Below are positions 23,384 to 34,426 of a stretch of 64,000 nucleotides of DNA, one piece after another. The translations under genes and the position numbers were made by a program. The DNA comes from Periplaneta americana (Eukaryota > Arthropoda > Insecta > Blattodea > Blattidae). The stretch's first letter is position 1; every line of letters begins with the position of its first letter. A model generated the notes under the pieces. It had not been told where the DNA came from, did no database searches, and saw only the letters and a list, made by a program, of their open reading frames with translations. Location: positions 101,799,774-101,863,773 of the forward strand of contig NC_091119.1 of assembly GCF_040183065.1 (NCBI RefSeq). The letters run 5' to 3'.

Positions 23384-23640
23384 ACTGACAACAATGTAAC
23401 AAAATTGAAATTAATTCTCCAGAAAAACATCAAAGGAGGTACATCTCTCTTTCTCTCCACTACTAAATACCAACATAATAAGCGAGAGGTCCAAAACGAA
23501 TTACTAGGGAAATGGTCTGCTTCCCTAGTATTGCGTCCTGAACCTCTCGTCTGTTTAACAAGAAGGGAGCAAAGGCAGATGTGCCTCCTTCGGTGTAATT
23601 CTTTTAGAGAATTACCAAATTCATTTCCTGTCATCAGTAC
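23384..23640. mobile_element. Degenerate foldback element
   Basis: Two diverged inverted arms meeting near 23515-23530 (around GGTCTGCTTCCCTAG). They share GGAGGTACATCT / AGATGTGCCTCC, CGAGAGGT / ACCTCTCG and TACTAGGGAA / TTCCCTAGTA in inverted order. No ORF. Its right edge overlaps the start of the 240-bp tandem array. Confidence 0.6.
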
Positions 23641-24347
23641 ATTTTAGAACCATGTACGAAGTATCAAGGAATATGTTTCCAGAAAACCTCAAGTAGGTCT
23701 AATTTATTCAAAATTTGGTTATTTGTATGTTTGCGACAAAACTCACTACTTTCTTTTAAGTAGCCTTACAAACTCAAGAATAAATAAAAATATAAACGCA
23801 ATTTCAGTTCATAACACTTTGGGCCATAAGCTATTCCCATACTAGTCGGATGATCGTTCACCTTTTCCTGTCATCAGTACATTTCAGAACCATGTACGAA
23901 GTATCAAGGAATATGTTTCCAGAAAACCTCAAGTAGGTCTAATTTATTCAAAATTTGGTTATTTGTATGTTTGCGACAAAACTCACTACTTTCTTTTAAG
24001 TAGCCTTACAAACTCAAGAATAAATAAAAAATATAAACGCAATTTCAGTTCATAACACTTTGGGCCATAAGCTATCCCCATACTAGTCGGATGATCGTTC
24101 ACCTTTTCCTGTCATCAGTACATTTCAGAACCATGTACGAAGTATCAAGGAATATGTTTCCAGAAAACCTCAAGTAGGTCTAATTTATTCAAAATTTGAT
24201 TATTTGTATGTTTGCGACAAAACTCACTACTTTCTTTTAAGTAGCCTTACAAACTCAAGAATAAATAAAAAATATAAACGCAATTTCAGTTCATAACACT
24301 TTGGGCCATAAGCTATCCCCATACTAGTCGGATGATCGTTCACCTTT
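23625..24347 (+). repeat. 240-bp tandem repeat, three copies
   Basis: Three head-to-tail units starting at 23625, 23865 and 24106 (TTCCTGTCATCAGTACATTT), each ending ATGATCGTTCACCTTT. The units differ by only a handful of bases (for example CTATTCCC versus CTATCCCC, and one extra A), so the triplication is recent. Each unit contains TTGGGCCATAAGCTAT. No coding sequence. Confidence 0.97.
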
Positions 24348-24804
24348 GCCAGCAGTCAGCCTTGATCCTCTACAGGCTGTTGTGCCACACGTTTATTAAT
24401 TTTTAAACTTGAAGCTCAGGTTGTAAATAGACAATACGAGGGGCACAAATGACATTCTAAACTCCAACATACAGATGAAACTATCTTAAATGTAAAAAAT
24501 ATGCACAGTTTAAAACGTACTGTTGCACTACACAATGAAAAGTCAGAAAGAACAATGAGAATGAATGGCCCTAAAAGAACCAACCAAACAATGAATTCAC
24601 ATATTATTTAATTATATTTTACAAAATATGGTCAGTAACAAGAATGTGTACTTCAACATGTCATACGAAGACTGCACTGTAACACAAGGGGCCACAGAAC
24701 AATAACAAGCTTGTCTCCTTCCACCCATTCTTTTTAATAATTCTATTCATGAAGTCACAAGGGAATTGTATAGGCCTACAGAAAAGGAGACTTATGCCAA
24801 AAGA
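24348..24804. other. Unassigned non-coding stretch
   Basis: No recognisable gene, RNA or shared repeat. Confidence 0.45.
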
Positions 24805-25604
24805 ATTCTTAAGCATACTTATGGCTTTTAGAGAACTGGAGGTTCATTTCCACCCTCACATAAGCTCGCATCGGTCCCTATCCTGAGCAAGATTAATCCA
24901 TTCAATACCATCATATCCCACCTCTCTCAAATCCATTTTTATATTGTCATGTGAGTGCAAGAACTAGGTAACTTGATTTTTCATATTTTGTGACATTGCC
25001 TATTTACTTATTTATTGCACTAAGGAATATGTCTCGTTTTCATTTACCTATTTGTTATATTGGAAAATAGATGCCGCTGGTATCGTTTGATCAGTTACCA
25101 AGTTCTTGCATTACATTTTATTCGATTCTTGCTATGCTATAAAAAAGGTAGCTAAAAAACGCTAATTTCGAGTTACCTAGTTCTAGCATTCACACAACGA
25201 TATTATCCTCCCATCTATGTCTTGGTCTCGCCAAAGGTCTTTTTCCCTCCAGTCTCCCAACTAACCATACATATTCATGAACTCATTATTATATCTTCTT
25301 CATCAGTTGACGCCATCATGAACCGCTATCAATATCTTCCTCAAAATCTTTCTTTCAAAAACTGCTAGCCTGTTGCACGTTTCAACATTTAACGTTCATG
25401 TTTCTGCACCATATAAAACAACTGGTCTTATTAAGGTTTTATATACCGTACGTTCTTTTTCACCTTTTCAAAGAATAAATTTAAATTTCCAATTTGTGTA
25501 TTTCCATTTCGTACTACAGTATATTCCAGTCACGAAACATAAACATATATACTTTATCTTTTCGGGATTTACTTCCAAACCTATCTCTTTACTATGAGCA
25601 CAAT
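24805..25604 (-). mobile_element. RTE-type LINE fragment, minus strand, split by a MITE
   Basis: Reverse complement of the 3' half of the RTE-like family seen at 43981-45262. Traces on the minus strand: [11 protein letters not shown] (25590), RPVVLYGAETWTLNVE, LAVFERKILRKIL, then after the MITE the 3' segment ending AAAAGCCATAAGTATG. More diverged than the other copies, with about 150 bp deleted between the [10 protein letters not shown] and VLYG parts. Confidence 0.82.
24950..25194. mobile_element. MITE inside the RTE fragment
   Basis: About 245 bp with terminal inverted repeats. The left end reads TGTGAGTGCAAGAACTAGG; the complement of the right end reads TGTGAATGCTAGAACTAGG. The flanks show ATATTGTC and ATATTATC, a plausible 8-bp target duplication with one mismatch, though a few unexplained bases lie between it and the right end. 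An 8-bp duplication would suit hAT. Confidence 0.65.
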
Positions 25605-25879
25605 TCAGGAACTAGAAAAGAGCAGTCTAAAACCATCATTGAATACACTTAAAAAATCGCGTTCTTTCTTTTTGATGCAAATAACCCACAGTAGGATTAG
25701 TTGAGGGCTGGATAATGGAGATCCTATTGTACTCTCCAATGACATAGTGAGCCTTAGTGCTTCCGACTGACTAAAGTTTGTGCTATCAATGAAGAACAAA
25801 GAAGTTACAGTAAAGAGACAAATTCTCGATGAATAAAACCTTTACTACATTTGAAGCAAATCAGCAACCCCCCGTTTTG
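25605..25879. other. Unassigned sequence
   Basis: No gene or family recognised. Confidence 0.4.
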
Positions 25880-26065
25880 CAGTGTAGGCTTTCACGACCG
25901 GAGTCTATAGATCTAGATTCATTTTCCGTGCTGAGAGGCCGTGGTCTATTGGTTGGTTTTATACCAGACGTTTTGTCTGCAACTGCGGCAGACGTCTTCA
26001 GTGGAGTGGTATCCAAGGTCGCAAGACTCTTCTCGGCGTACCTGAGGCAACCACAGTTTCTTTGC
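25880..26065 (-). mobile_element. Penelope-like terminal fragment (pseudo-LTR)
   Basis: Carries the hallmark arrangement of Penelope-like termini: TTTCACGACCGGAGTC at the left, and in the middle GACGTTTTGTCTGC...GCAGACGTCTTCAG, whose complement is a hammerhead-like sequence. No RT or GIY-YIG coding is nearby, so it appears to be a solitary terminus. Family assignment is from remembered arthropod Penelope termini. Confidence 0.6.
25964..26007 (-). ncRNA. Hammerhead-like motif in the Penelope terminus (probably inactive)
   Basis: Minus strand: CCA, CTGAAGA, a 6-bp helix II (GTCTGC/GCAGAC), then AAAACGTC followed by TGG. CCA and TGG can pair as a minimal stem I, and ACGT is the palindromic minimal stem III with a GTC cleavage triplet. 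The expected GAAA after helix II reads AAAA, so one invariant core G appears mutated. Confidence 0.5.
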
Positions 26066-27408
26066 ATTCCCATTCCGTAATTCAGTACTCTGTTTCAGAG
26101 CTATCTGTTGCAATAAATCGATTCCAAGAATTTTGTTTTCTTGGAGCATTTTCTGTGATATCTAAGGCATGTCCAATACAGTCACACATGATCTGTCAAG
26201 CTGTGGGGAACAAACCGTGTACAATCTGGATATTTTTCCTTTACATGTTTGACACCAACTGCCAAGTGTGAGTTGTTACTGTACTTATAGTTTATACTGT
26301 CCTCTGTTTTTATTGTGATTTCAAATCATTCCATTGTTCCTATAAAGGGTCACTGGGACTGAGTTTAGAAACTTTTAAAATTTTTTATAAATTGCTTCCA
26401 AATTCGTTGTGTTTCTTGTGTCTGTACATTTAAATGATAGTAACAAATTTCATAAAGTTTCAGTTAGTTCCTTAGGTAATAATGTTCACTTATTTTAATT
26501 AAATTATGTATAAATTCAAAACATTCCTCACAGCTTCAGATTTTTTACTTGCATTTTTTAAATTACATCTCATGATTAGGAAAACTGTGCATGAATTTTT
26601 AGATTTGAGTATTGATTAATGAGATAAAAATTTTAATAGAAATCATAATTTTTACTCGATAATATTCTTTGATGCACTGGTAGAGAAGTATTGGGAAGCA
26701 AGAGAGAAGATGATGGCCATCCAAATTCCATCATTCTTGCTGAGATGAACTATTTTTGTACTCTTCTCACTGTTTATTTATTTACTTATCTCACACTATT
26801 GCATGTTGCCTTTATCAGGCTGAAGATAAACTCTACAGCCCTGCATAAATAAAAGTAAATAAAAAAATAAAATATATTCTTTGATTTTTTTAAAGTTAAA
26901 AATCTATATGATGAAAAGTTTATAATGAAGAGCTGATTTCATGCACAACTTTGTGTACTGTACTCACTGGAGCATGCTGAAAAGTTTCATATAAATCAGA
27001 GCAAATAGAAGCCTCTAGGGACCTTTTATTGATCACAAACGTAGTTCTGAGAAAACCCAAGTTTTACTGGCTGTGACAGTTTAAAAGAGCTGTGCATAGC
27101 ATTTTAAAAATGGCTGTCAGACGTTTAAAAATGACAGATGAAGGCTAAGTATAGGACAGAATATTAAACAAATATATTTGCCTTTTTGGTAAAAAAAAGT
27201 TCGTCCAAATGTTCCAAGTACTAGATCACACAGTGCGGCAACTGAAACACGGGACTAGTGTTACGAGGCATCAACTGGTGCTGTCATCTACCAGAGGTGA
27301 ATATGAATCCAAAGAGAGATTGTTCTTAAAAGTGCTACACTGAAGGTCATCATAAACTGACACCATTTGAGAAGGAAATGTGTGAGAAGAACTATAGGTC
27401 TCTCTCAT

Positions 27409-27412
<4 letters not shown>
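26066..27412. other. Long unassigned stretch
   Basis: AT-rich; no TE peptide, terminal repeat or structural RNA recognised. Confidence 0.45.

Positions 27413-27484
<72 letters not shown>
27413..27484 (+). repeat. (TG)n microsatellite
   Basis: Perfect TG dinucleotide run of about 36 units, followed by CGCGTG. Apparent ORFs across it on both strands (poly Cys-Val, poly Thr-His) are artefacts. Confidence 0.98.
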
Positions 27485-27488
<4 letters not shown>

Positions 27489-27915
27489 TGTCATAAAGCA
27501 AGAATGAAACAAAGAAAGCACATAAAAATTTACAGTTCAGCTGGGCAGAAGTGTCATACAGGCCCTATTGTATGTCAAAAGCAGTTAATTTTGTCAATGT
27601 GAGTTGAACTTCAAAGCAAACAACAGTTGGCTACAACGTTTTAAGGTCAGACATGGGATTACTTTCATTAAAGTGGCAGCTGTAGAAGAAAAATCAAACA
27701 CAGTGCTGGTAATCAAATGTTATTTCACAGTATGTAATGTTTCATAGCTATTTCTACTGTACTCTCTCTTTCACAATAGAAAATTTGGGAAAAATTTCAT
27801 AATCCTTCAATACAACAATAAACCTAATATAATACAATTTTTCTAGTCCCCAGAAAACTGTTGTATTGAGATGGCGAAGAATCGGCAGAACAGAGATAAA
27901 TTCTCTCTTTTCTCT
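27485..27915. other. Unassigned sequence
   Basis: Nothing recognised. Confidence 0.4.
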
Positions 27916-27995
27916 GTGGCTTAGTGGATAAAGCACCAGCACATAAAGCTGGAAACCCGAGTTCGAGTCTTGGTGCCAGAGAGAATTTTTTTTCC
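27916..27995 (+). mobile_element. tRNA-derived SINE head or tRNA pseudogene
   Basis: TGTGGCTTAGTGGATAAAGC fits an A-box, and GAGTTCGAGTC fits a B-box 33 bp downstream. A 5-bp anticodon-like stem CCAGC/GCTGG encloses ACATAAA, and CTCTG/CAGAG forms a possible acceptor. The last pairs are imperfect, and the sequence runs into GAGAGAATTTTTTTT as SINEs of this kind do. I therefore call it a SINE rather than a functional tRNA. Confidence 0.6.
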
Positions 27996-28706
27996 ATTGT
28001 ACCAATTCTTTACCATATGGAGATGCAGAATTACTGCACTGAAACTCCATATTTACTTCGGTACATCATAGTAATATGTTGTATGAGGTTCGGCTGTATA
28101 AAAAATAAATAAGGCTGTAAGTTATTTTGTATGACAGCAAGGGAGCTGTGCACAAAATGCTTGTGACCGGTGACCAGACAGTTACTATTATCTGGAAACT
28201 TTGAGATTCCATTGTGTACAGTGTAAGTGTCAAGAAGAAAACAGTTTGTTCCTATTGCCTGACTACACAATACGTCACAAGGCTTGCATTACTAGGAAGT
28301 TTCTGATCAGCACAAAAAAAAATATGTGTTGTCTCATCTATTGTAGTCAGGTAATCACCGATCTTAGCACCATGCGACTTATTTTTGTTCCCAGAAATCA
28401 AAGTAACCTTGGAAAGGTGTTATTTTGATGTGGTAAAGCTTGAATAGAATTCCATACATGGCCTTCCACCATTCCTTTCAATTGCTTCACGATCATTGTC
28501 TGCAGTGTGTAGGTGAAGGAGAAAGAAGAACTTAGTAAACAATGCTTAGATTGTTCATACATGGAATCTTCACTTTTTAGTCCCTTTTTCCAGATGTTGC
28601 ACTGAGTGGAACAATCTTCACAACTAATTAGAAAATTGGTGGTTTTTTATTATACATAACAGAGAAATGCTACAAATGAAAGATATACTTTAAAAAGTTA
28701 AAGTAC
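27996..28706. other. Unassigned non-coding stretch
   Basis: Flanks the putative exon downstream (minus-strand sense). Nothing recognised. Confidence 0.4.
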
Positions 28707-28792
28707 CATCTTTTTCATCCACTAGAACCAGTGCATCCAGGCCCTTCATGTGATATGTTGACTGTTTCAGAGGGTTATCATCTGGACACCAT
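28707..28792 (-). CDS. Putative internal exon of an unidentified host gene
   Basis: On the minus strand a pyrimidine-rich acceptor (TACTTCCATTTGCAG) is followed by 86 nt with one open frame, reading WCPDDNPLKQSTYHMKGLDA and then LVLVDEKD, and then a donor-like GTACTT. The codon mix and lack of stops contrast with the AT-rich surroundings, and the peptide is not one of the TE peptides I recognise. Acceptor phase 1 and donor phase 1 are inferred. It would be an internal exon of a large-intron gene running right to left. I cannot name the protein, and no neighbouring exon was found. It could be a chance ORF. Confidence 0.4.
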
Positions 28793-28843
28793 CTGCAAAT
28801 GGAAGTACAAGAAGTAATGAAAATTTAAGACAAAATATAATAA

Positions 28844-29085
28844 CAGTAGTGGCTCGTGGGTATTGAATTCAGAGGGGCTGCATACATTATAAATCATGCA
28901 ACTTCCTTATTTAAAGATTAGTTCCATTCGCCTTGTCTTGTAGGTTGCAGACTTTTGAATCACCTTCTTATTAATATCGTTTAACATAGTCTTTTCAATG
29001 GACAACATGGCTAATGCGATCAGTCCCTCTTCTTTCATCGTATTTCTAAGACAGGATTTTACTCTTTTCATATGAGGCGCCTGAG
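28844..29085 (-). mobile_element. hAT 3' end (ZMYM1-like), fragment
   Basis: The left end is CAGTAGTGGCTCGTGGG, a hAT-like terminus closely related to that at 18006. Minus-strand coding reads VKSCLRNTMKEEGLIALAML and then SIEKTMLND...KTRRMEL, the extreme C-terminus of ZMYM1-like hAT transposases. The rest of the element is missing; at 29085 a different repetitive stretch begins. Confidence 0.75.
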
Positions 29086-29825
29086 ATCAAAATGGGCTAT
29101 GTGACTTTTTTTTTAGAAAATGAATTACTGACGTCATGGGCAAGTTTGGGTTGAAGACTTTATACAGAGAAAGGTTCAGTTTCAAAATGGTTTATTTTAG
29201 ACGTATAAAATGCATGGAGAAAATCAGTACATAGATCAAAATGGGATATATTATTATTAATGAATTAATCAAAATGGGATATGCCAACCATTATTTGAAC
29301 AGAACAAAATGGGTCATATTTCATATTGTTACGTTATATTTCCAGAGCACATGAAACAGAATGGTCAATGTTTGCCAAAGTTTGTGTGGTTATAGTTTTT
29401 CCGCCAGATTTTTCAGAAAGCCAACATGGTTGAGGCTTTAGTTACACAGTAATTATACGTCTACACTTCTCTTCTCATTTATAAGGCCAGGACTGCATTG
29501 CTATGAAAAATATTGATGAAAGCTAATGTAATAAGCATTATTTTATGAATTACGATAATACTACGTCAGATGGAATATTACAGTCCATCTTGAGTCTTGT
29601 GTACACTACTTTTAACACTTTATTACAGAAGATTGATAAATGGGCAACTTACAGTGTTATATATTTAAGCACGTGTTAAAAGAATTATCCTTGCAGGAAA
29701 TGACTGCTCTCTGGACCAAAATGATCGTATTTTAATTATTTAAATACAATTTCAATTAAGTAACATATTAAACAATTTATCCTCCTATCAAACACGGATG
29801 TTCCCTGGACCAAATGTCCTATTTT
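29085..29825 (+). repeat. Short-motif array D upstream of the Mutator-like pseudogene
   Basis: Degenerate copies of a GATCAAAATGGGATAT-like motif at 29085, 29234, 29267, 29302 and 29353, with related GGACCAAAATGATCGTATT at 29713 and GGACCAAATGTCCTATTTT at 29807, all in the same orientation. The last two sit in a ~100-bp unit repeated twice (29670-29860), whose relative occurs on the minus strand at 46335-46525. Interpreted as subterminal repeats of a DNA transposon; inference. Confidence 0.5.
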
Positions 29826-30072
29826 AATTATGTAATTACTTCATATTTATTTCTAACAACTGCAGTGAAGCGCACAGGTATGACTAGTTTTTAATATTTT
29901 TCAAAATGTGGAAACAGTAATGGTAGGCTTAATGATATTGAGGGTCCCAATTATTTATTTTTATCTAAAAATAAACTATTTGAATTAGTTGGGAGGCTGG
30001 GATGTAAGTGTGGAGGCAGAGCAAATCTTGAAATAAGTTCTTCTCGTGGTTATAGTCACACACTGGTTTTAT

Positions 30073-30831
30073 ATGCGAAGATTGTGGCTTTGGAGGAAAT
30101 GTTACTTCATCAAGTAGAGTAAAGTGTGATGATACTTCAAGCTTTGCTTTTGATGTCAAACGCAGGATTGTACGAGCATTTTCCGAAATTGGAAAAGGTT
30201 ACATGGTACAAGAAAGTTTCGCAATGGTCATGGATATGAACCCATTGTCTGAAACTGCATACAATGATCATCTAAGTAAAATATGTGTTACTGCTACACA
30301 CACTAGTACAGATGTTCTAGCTTATCCTAGACAAGAAGTGCTTGATACCCACAAGCTACATAATATTATGGTCAGTTTCGATGGTACTTGGAACAAACGA
30401 GGCCATACCTCAAATTTTGGTGTCGGTTGTGTGACTGATGTAGTCACAGGATATGTGACAGATTTTGTTGTTTTATCGAAAACAGCCAAAGATGTTCAGT
30501 AGCAAAGAAAAGCTTCATGAGAACAGTGCAGAATTTCACTTTTGGTTTGAAGGCCATAAACCAGATTGTATCATAAACTATATTGGTTCCTCTCCTGCCA
30601 TGGAATGAGAAGCTGCTGTACGCTTGTGGACAAGATCTGTTGGCCATGGATTTAGATATACAACAATACTCAGTGATGGGGATTCCAAAACTTTCAAAGA
30701 ACTGGTCGGGCTAAATGTATATGGAGACAGTCACCCCATTGAGAAAGAGGAATGGGTGAACCATGTTCTGAAATGAATGGGCACTGCTTTACATCAACTT
30801 ATTAGTGAGACAAAGAAGGGCACCACTTTAG
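30073..30831 (+). pseudogene. Mutator-like transposase pseudogene
   Basis: Open from CEDCGFGGNVTSSS (a Cys pair near the start) through FDVKRRIVRAFSEIGKGYM, SFAMVMDMNPLSETAY and VSFDGTWNKRGHTSNFGVGC (catalytic-region signature, Asp in SFDGTW) to VTGYVTDFVVLSKTAKDVQ. After a stop at about 30500 and frame changes: EFHFWFEGHKPDCIINYIGS, GFRYTTILSDGDSKTF (second catalytic-region Asp), VYGDSHPIEKEEWVNHV and MGTALHQLISETKKGTTL. This order matches the arthropod proteins annotated as Mutator-like transposase domain. It breaks off at GGCCCGGTTCACACG (30832). Catalysed cut-and-paste transposition when intact. Confidence 0.85.
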
Positions 30832-31000
30832 GCCCGGTTCACACGAACGGAATGTCTGTGGAACGGCAGTCGCGCGGCGGCCGCACCATTCTGAGGCCAC
30901 ACGAGCGGATGAAAGATGGACGGAAGGATTTGAGATGGACAGTCACCATAGATGCTAATCACTGTGCAATACTAGTGTACTTCGAAATGCAGTTATTGAT
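30832..31000 (+). mobile_element. Possible truncated DNA transposon end
   Basis: GGCCCGGTTCACACGAACGG resembles a terminal repeat of PIF/Harbinger-type elements, is much richer in GC than its surroundings, and abruptly ends the Mutator-like coding sequence. No matching inverted end was found downstream. Confidence 0.3.
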
Positions 31001-32940
31001 AAGCAAAGTAAAGATGAAGACATTGAGTACATCCAATAGTCAACAGTCCTTTATTACAAGGAACTTTTCATGTATTGTTTAACTAGTTGCACAAAGAGGA
31101 ATCAGTTTATTTTAATTAACTTCAAAATGACATTTCCCAGCTTCGATGAATTTTATTGTATCATACTCTGAAAAATGCATTCAGAAAGAATATATTAACG
31201 TACGACTGGCTATACCTCCAATAGAATGCTTTCTATAACATTTATGGCAAATTAATGTCAATAGTTGTATGCATTTAATTGTGGAAGTGAATAAGTTGTT
31301 GTTGCAATGTCAGGACGATCAGCGAGTTTTTCATGTGGGAGTAATGAAGTAGCTGTTTCAGGTCATTGCGGATTGTAGGTGAAACTTAAGAAAATGTAAG
31401 GTTTGTCATGCTTTGAACAAAAGACTTAGCATCTTGGTATAGCTGCTGCATGTTTCGTGAACTACCCTGAAATGTAGAGGGCAGAATCACTTTTTCCCAC
31501 TAAGATATCTTGCTGAGGTGATCAAGAGAATATAAAATCTTGTAGGCCTCTTATTTTAGCAGTAAGTAATACCTTTTGGTCTTTTCTTAGGAATTGTAAT
31601 TTTTGCGCTTCCTCCAGACAATACTGATCTACCAAATACTGCTGGATTAATTTGTGTAACAATGAATGTTATCCCGTATATTTTCTGTAATATAGGCTGT
31701 TGTGAGGAATCTATTGCTGAGATGCGGAAAATGAGGCGAATGATATGTCAGAGTTGTAGAATCTTATATTCGCCCTAAATAAAATTGTCCATCGTAAATC
31801 GTTAGCAGTGTCAGTGTTTCAGTCGTTGCTGGTTGCGGGATATAAACTTACTCATCACGGTAGCAAGAAGTGAAATGGCATTCTATTTTCCCTACAACAA
31901 AATATGCTTGGCAGCGATCACAAATCTAATCTATTAAACCAAAGAAATATTAAATTAATTTTTATGCAGTTTAAAGATGCAGCTAAAATAGGAAGCATGA
32001 CTCAGTTACTACCAAGGAAAATTAGAGAATCAGAATCATAATTATACATATCTATACCACACAGCCATTGAATACTGTATATGAAAAAACCCACACTACT
32101 TGATTAATAACTATAAAAGTATTTCATTTTTAATAACAATATAGTTACCTTACATAAGTTTTATAGTTTTCAGTAACATATATAGCCGTTACTCTTTAAA
32201 TTATAAAAATGAAGATCTAATATAAAATATTCTCCCTGCGTCTACTTACTTAAAGCCCCAAAAGGATTCACTTTCATATTATCAGTATATCATTATGTGT
32301 TGCATTAACTATAATAATATTTCATTTTAATGGTAATAATGTCATAAAACATTCTTAAGTTTTGTAGTTCTTAATATCCAATACATAGCTGTACTCAGAA
32401 AACTACAGACCAGAGAATCAGACCTGTAAATTATTTTTTTATTGGTTATCAAAAAATTACACAAATGAAGATAGACATATTGAATTATGATGTGAAATAA
32501 TCTGAGCCATCTGAACTCTATGTCAGCAATCCTGTAGGTCATGGCCTCCGTGTAATAGTCTATTGTTTGTTGTAGTGTGTGTTTTGTTTTATTCTGATAT
32601 GCAATTAATTAGTTCTCAAAACTGACGAAAGACGGATTTTGGAAAATAGGAAAATGATGTAGGAAAATTGAAATTTCACTGAAAACTACTATTTTTCTGA
32701 AAAACTTTGGGTTCCAAGCTTCAAAATGAGGGGTCATTTATTAAAATCCGTTCAGCCGTTTTCCCGTAATTTCCATTACCAGTTCAAATTATATATACAG
32801 ATATATCAGCTCCCTGTGCCTGATTGTTATACTACAATTGAAATTTTCTTCCTACATTCAATTTACCTTCCCAGTCACCATCCTGTAATTCTCTCGCTTC
32901 CATTACGCCAATAAACACTCTTTAATCAAAGCTTGATTAA
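31001..32940. other. Long unassigned stretch
   Basis: AT-rich. Near 32740 AAAATCCGTTCAGCCGTTTT followed by AATTATATATACAGATAT resembles the 3' tail of insect LINE/SINE repeats, but without a body to confirm it. Nothing else recognised. Confidence 0.35.
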
Positions 32941-33700
32941 CTTTGTGGTTCCGATAGCTTAAATAATTTTACTTACAAGTTTTTATTTCCTTCATAACTT
33001 ATGTTTAATACAAATTTATATTTGAACTAACGTTTTCACTGATGCGATTATTATTAGGTCCTAACAGAGACGTACGCAAAGAGTGGAGGGGGTTCGAACC
33101 CCCTTTAAACTAAAAAAAGACATATTTAGATCTGAGTATTTTTAATCCATAATCGTATTCTTTCTAATTTTTCACGTCAGAGTAACAAAAACTACATCGA
33201 CATAAGGTATAGTCCTCCTACCCCTCCTTCAATATAATCCCTGTGCTTGATGCTTCGCCACATTCGAATTATAACAATGCTATATTTATTATACCGCCTA
33301 GTACCGACCTTGTAATAAAATGAATCTGACACAATATGAAATTTAACTCGTTGAACATACTGAAAAGTTTGTTTTGACAGTTCTGCAGTGCAGACGTTAA
33401 ATATTGTGCATTGTCGATTTTAAAATCATTTTCAGAGCGGTATTCATCCGTTCCTTAGTTATTATGAAAAGTTCGTTTAACATTTTGTGCATTTGACAGT
33501 TCATATCTTTAATACAGTATAAACTTCTTATGTAAGTATAATAATGACACAAGTATTTTTATTATACAAAATTAAACAGAAGTTAAAATTTGTTAACAAT
33601 TGACTATGAAAAAATCACGTTACAGAGATTTTATAAAGATATTCATGAATATGTTCTAGTAGAATAGTACAGTATTAATAAATAATACCAACATAATATT
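32941..33700 (+). repeat. Repeat D, copy 1
   Basis: About 760 bp duplicated in the same orientation at 34427-35205. Both copies start near TTGTGGTTC(C/T)GATA(G/A)CTTAAATAA, contain GAACTAACGT...GGTCCTAACA, a CCCCC-rich palindrome (GGGGGTTCGAACCCCC in this copy, near 33090), ACTACATCGACATAAG and ATTATACAAAATTAAACAGA, and end in ATT-rich sequence. No ORF. Confidence 0.88.
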
Positions 33701-33764
33701 AATAATAATAATAACAATAATAATAACAACAAAGCACAAAATGTAGAATACCGATGAAGAAAAA

Positions 33765-34418
33765 TAAAAAAGGTAAACTTTCAAATCCTAAATGAGGCAG
33801 TACAGTAAGTGAACAGCTTCAAATACTTGGAGTGTAGGCTACTATAAGTAGTAACATGAACTGCTGCCATGAGGTCAAAAGAAGGATAATAATGGCTCAT
33901 GAAGCTTTTAATGGAAAAAGGAGCATCTTCTGCGGATCCCTGGAAAAATAACTAAGGAACAGACTAGTGAAGTGCTTTACATGGAGATGGCATTGTACGA
34001 GGCAGAAACATGGACATTACGACGAAGTGAAGAGAAGTGAATAGAACCATTTCAAATGTGGATATGGAGAAGAATGGAGCGTGTGAAATGGACAAACAGT
34101 ATAAGAAATGAAGTTATATTGGAAAGAGTGGGTGAAGAAAGAATGATACTGAAACTGATCAGGAAGAAAAAAAGGAATTGGTTGGGTCACTGACTGAGAA
34201 CAAACTGTCTGCTAAAGGATGTACTGGAAGGAATAGTGAACGGGAGAAGAGTTTGGGGCAGAAGAAGATATCAGATGATAGACGACATTAAGATATGTGG
34301 ATCATATGTGGAGACTAAGAGTAAGGCAGAAAATAGGAACGATTGGAGAAAGCTGGGTTTGCAGTGAAAGATCTGCCCTTGGACAGAACAATGAATGAAT
34401 GAATGAGTCATAGTTTGA
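33765..34418 (+). mobile_element. LINE6 3' fragment, between the repeat D copies
   Basis: Decayed non-LTR RT C-terminus. In several frames: CHEVKRRIIMAHEAFN, KRSIFCGSLEK, KCFTWRWHCTRQKHGH (from a VALYGAETWTLRR-type segment), RKKKRNWLGH-like sequence, and a (TGAA)n tail at 34390. A sister copy is at 45695-46182. Multiple stops; no endonuclease or RT core remains. Confidence 0.78.
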
Positions 34419-34426
34419 TGGCATTG

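Noticed and set aside
23625-24347. CRISPR-like or LTR structure
   Set aside because: Units are contiguous 240-bp tandem copies without spacers, and the context is eukaryotic.
27271-27602. Thr-His and Cys-Val repeat proteins
   Set aside because: Both are reading frames across (TG)n.
27916-27995. Functional tRNA gene
   Set aside because: The A and B boxes fit, but the acceptor and T-stem pairings are imperfect and the sequence continues into a SINE-like T-rich tail.
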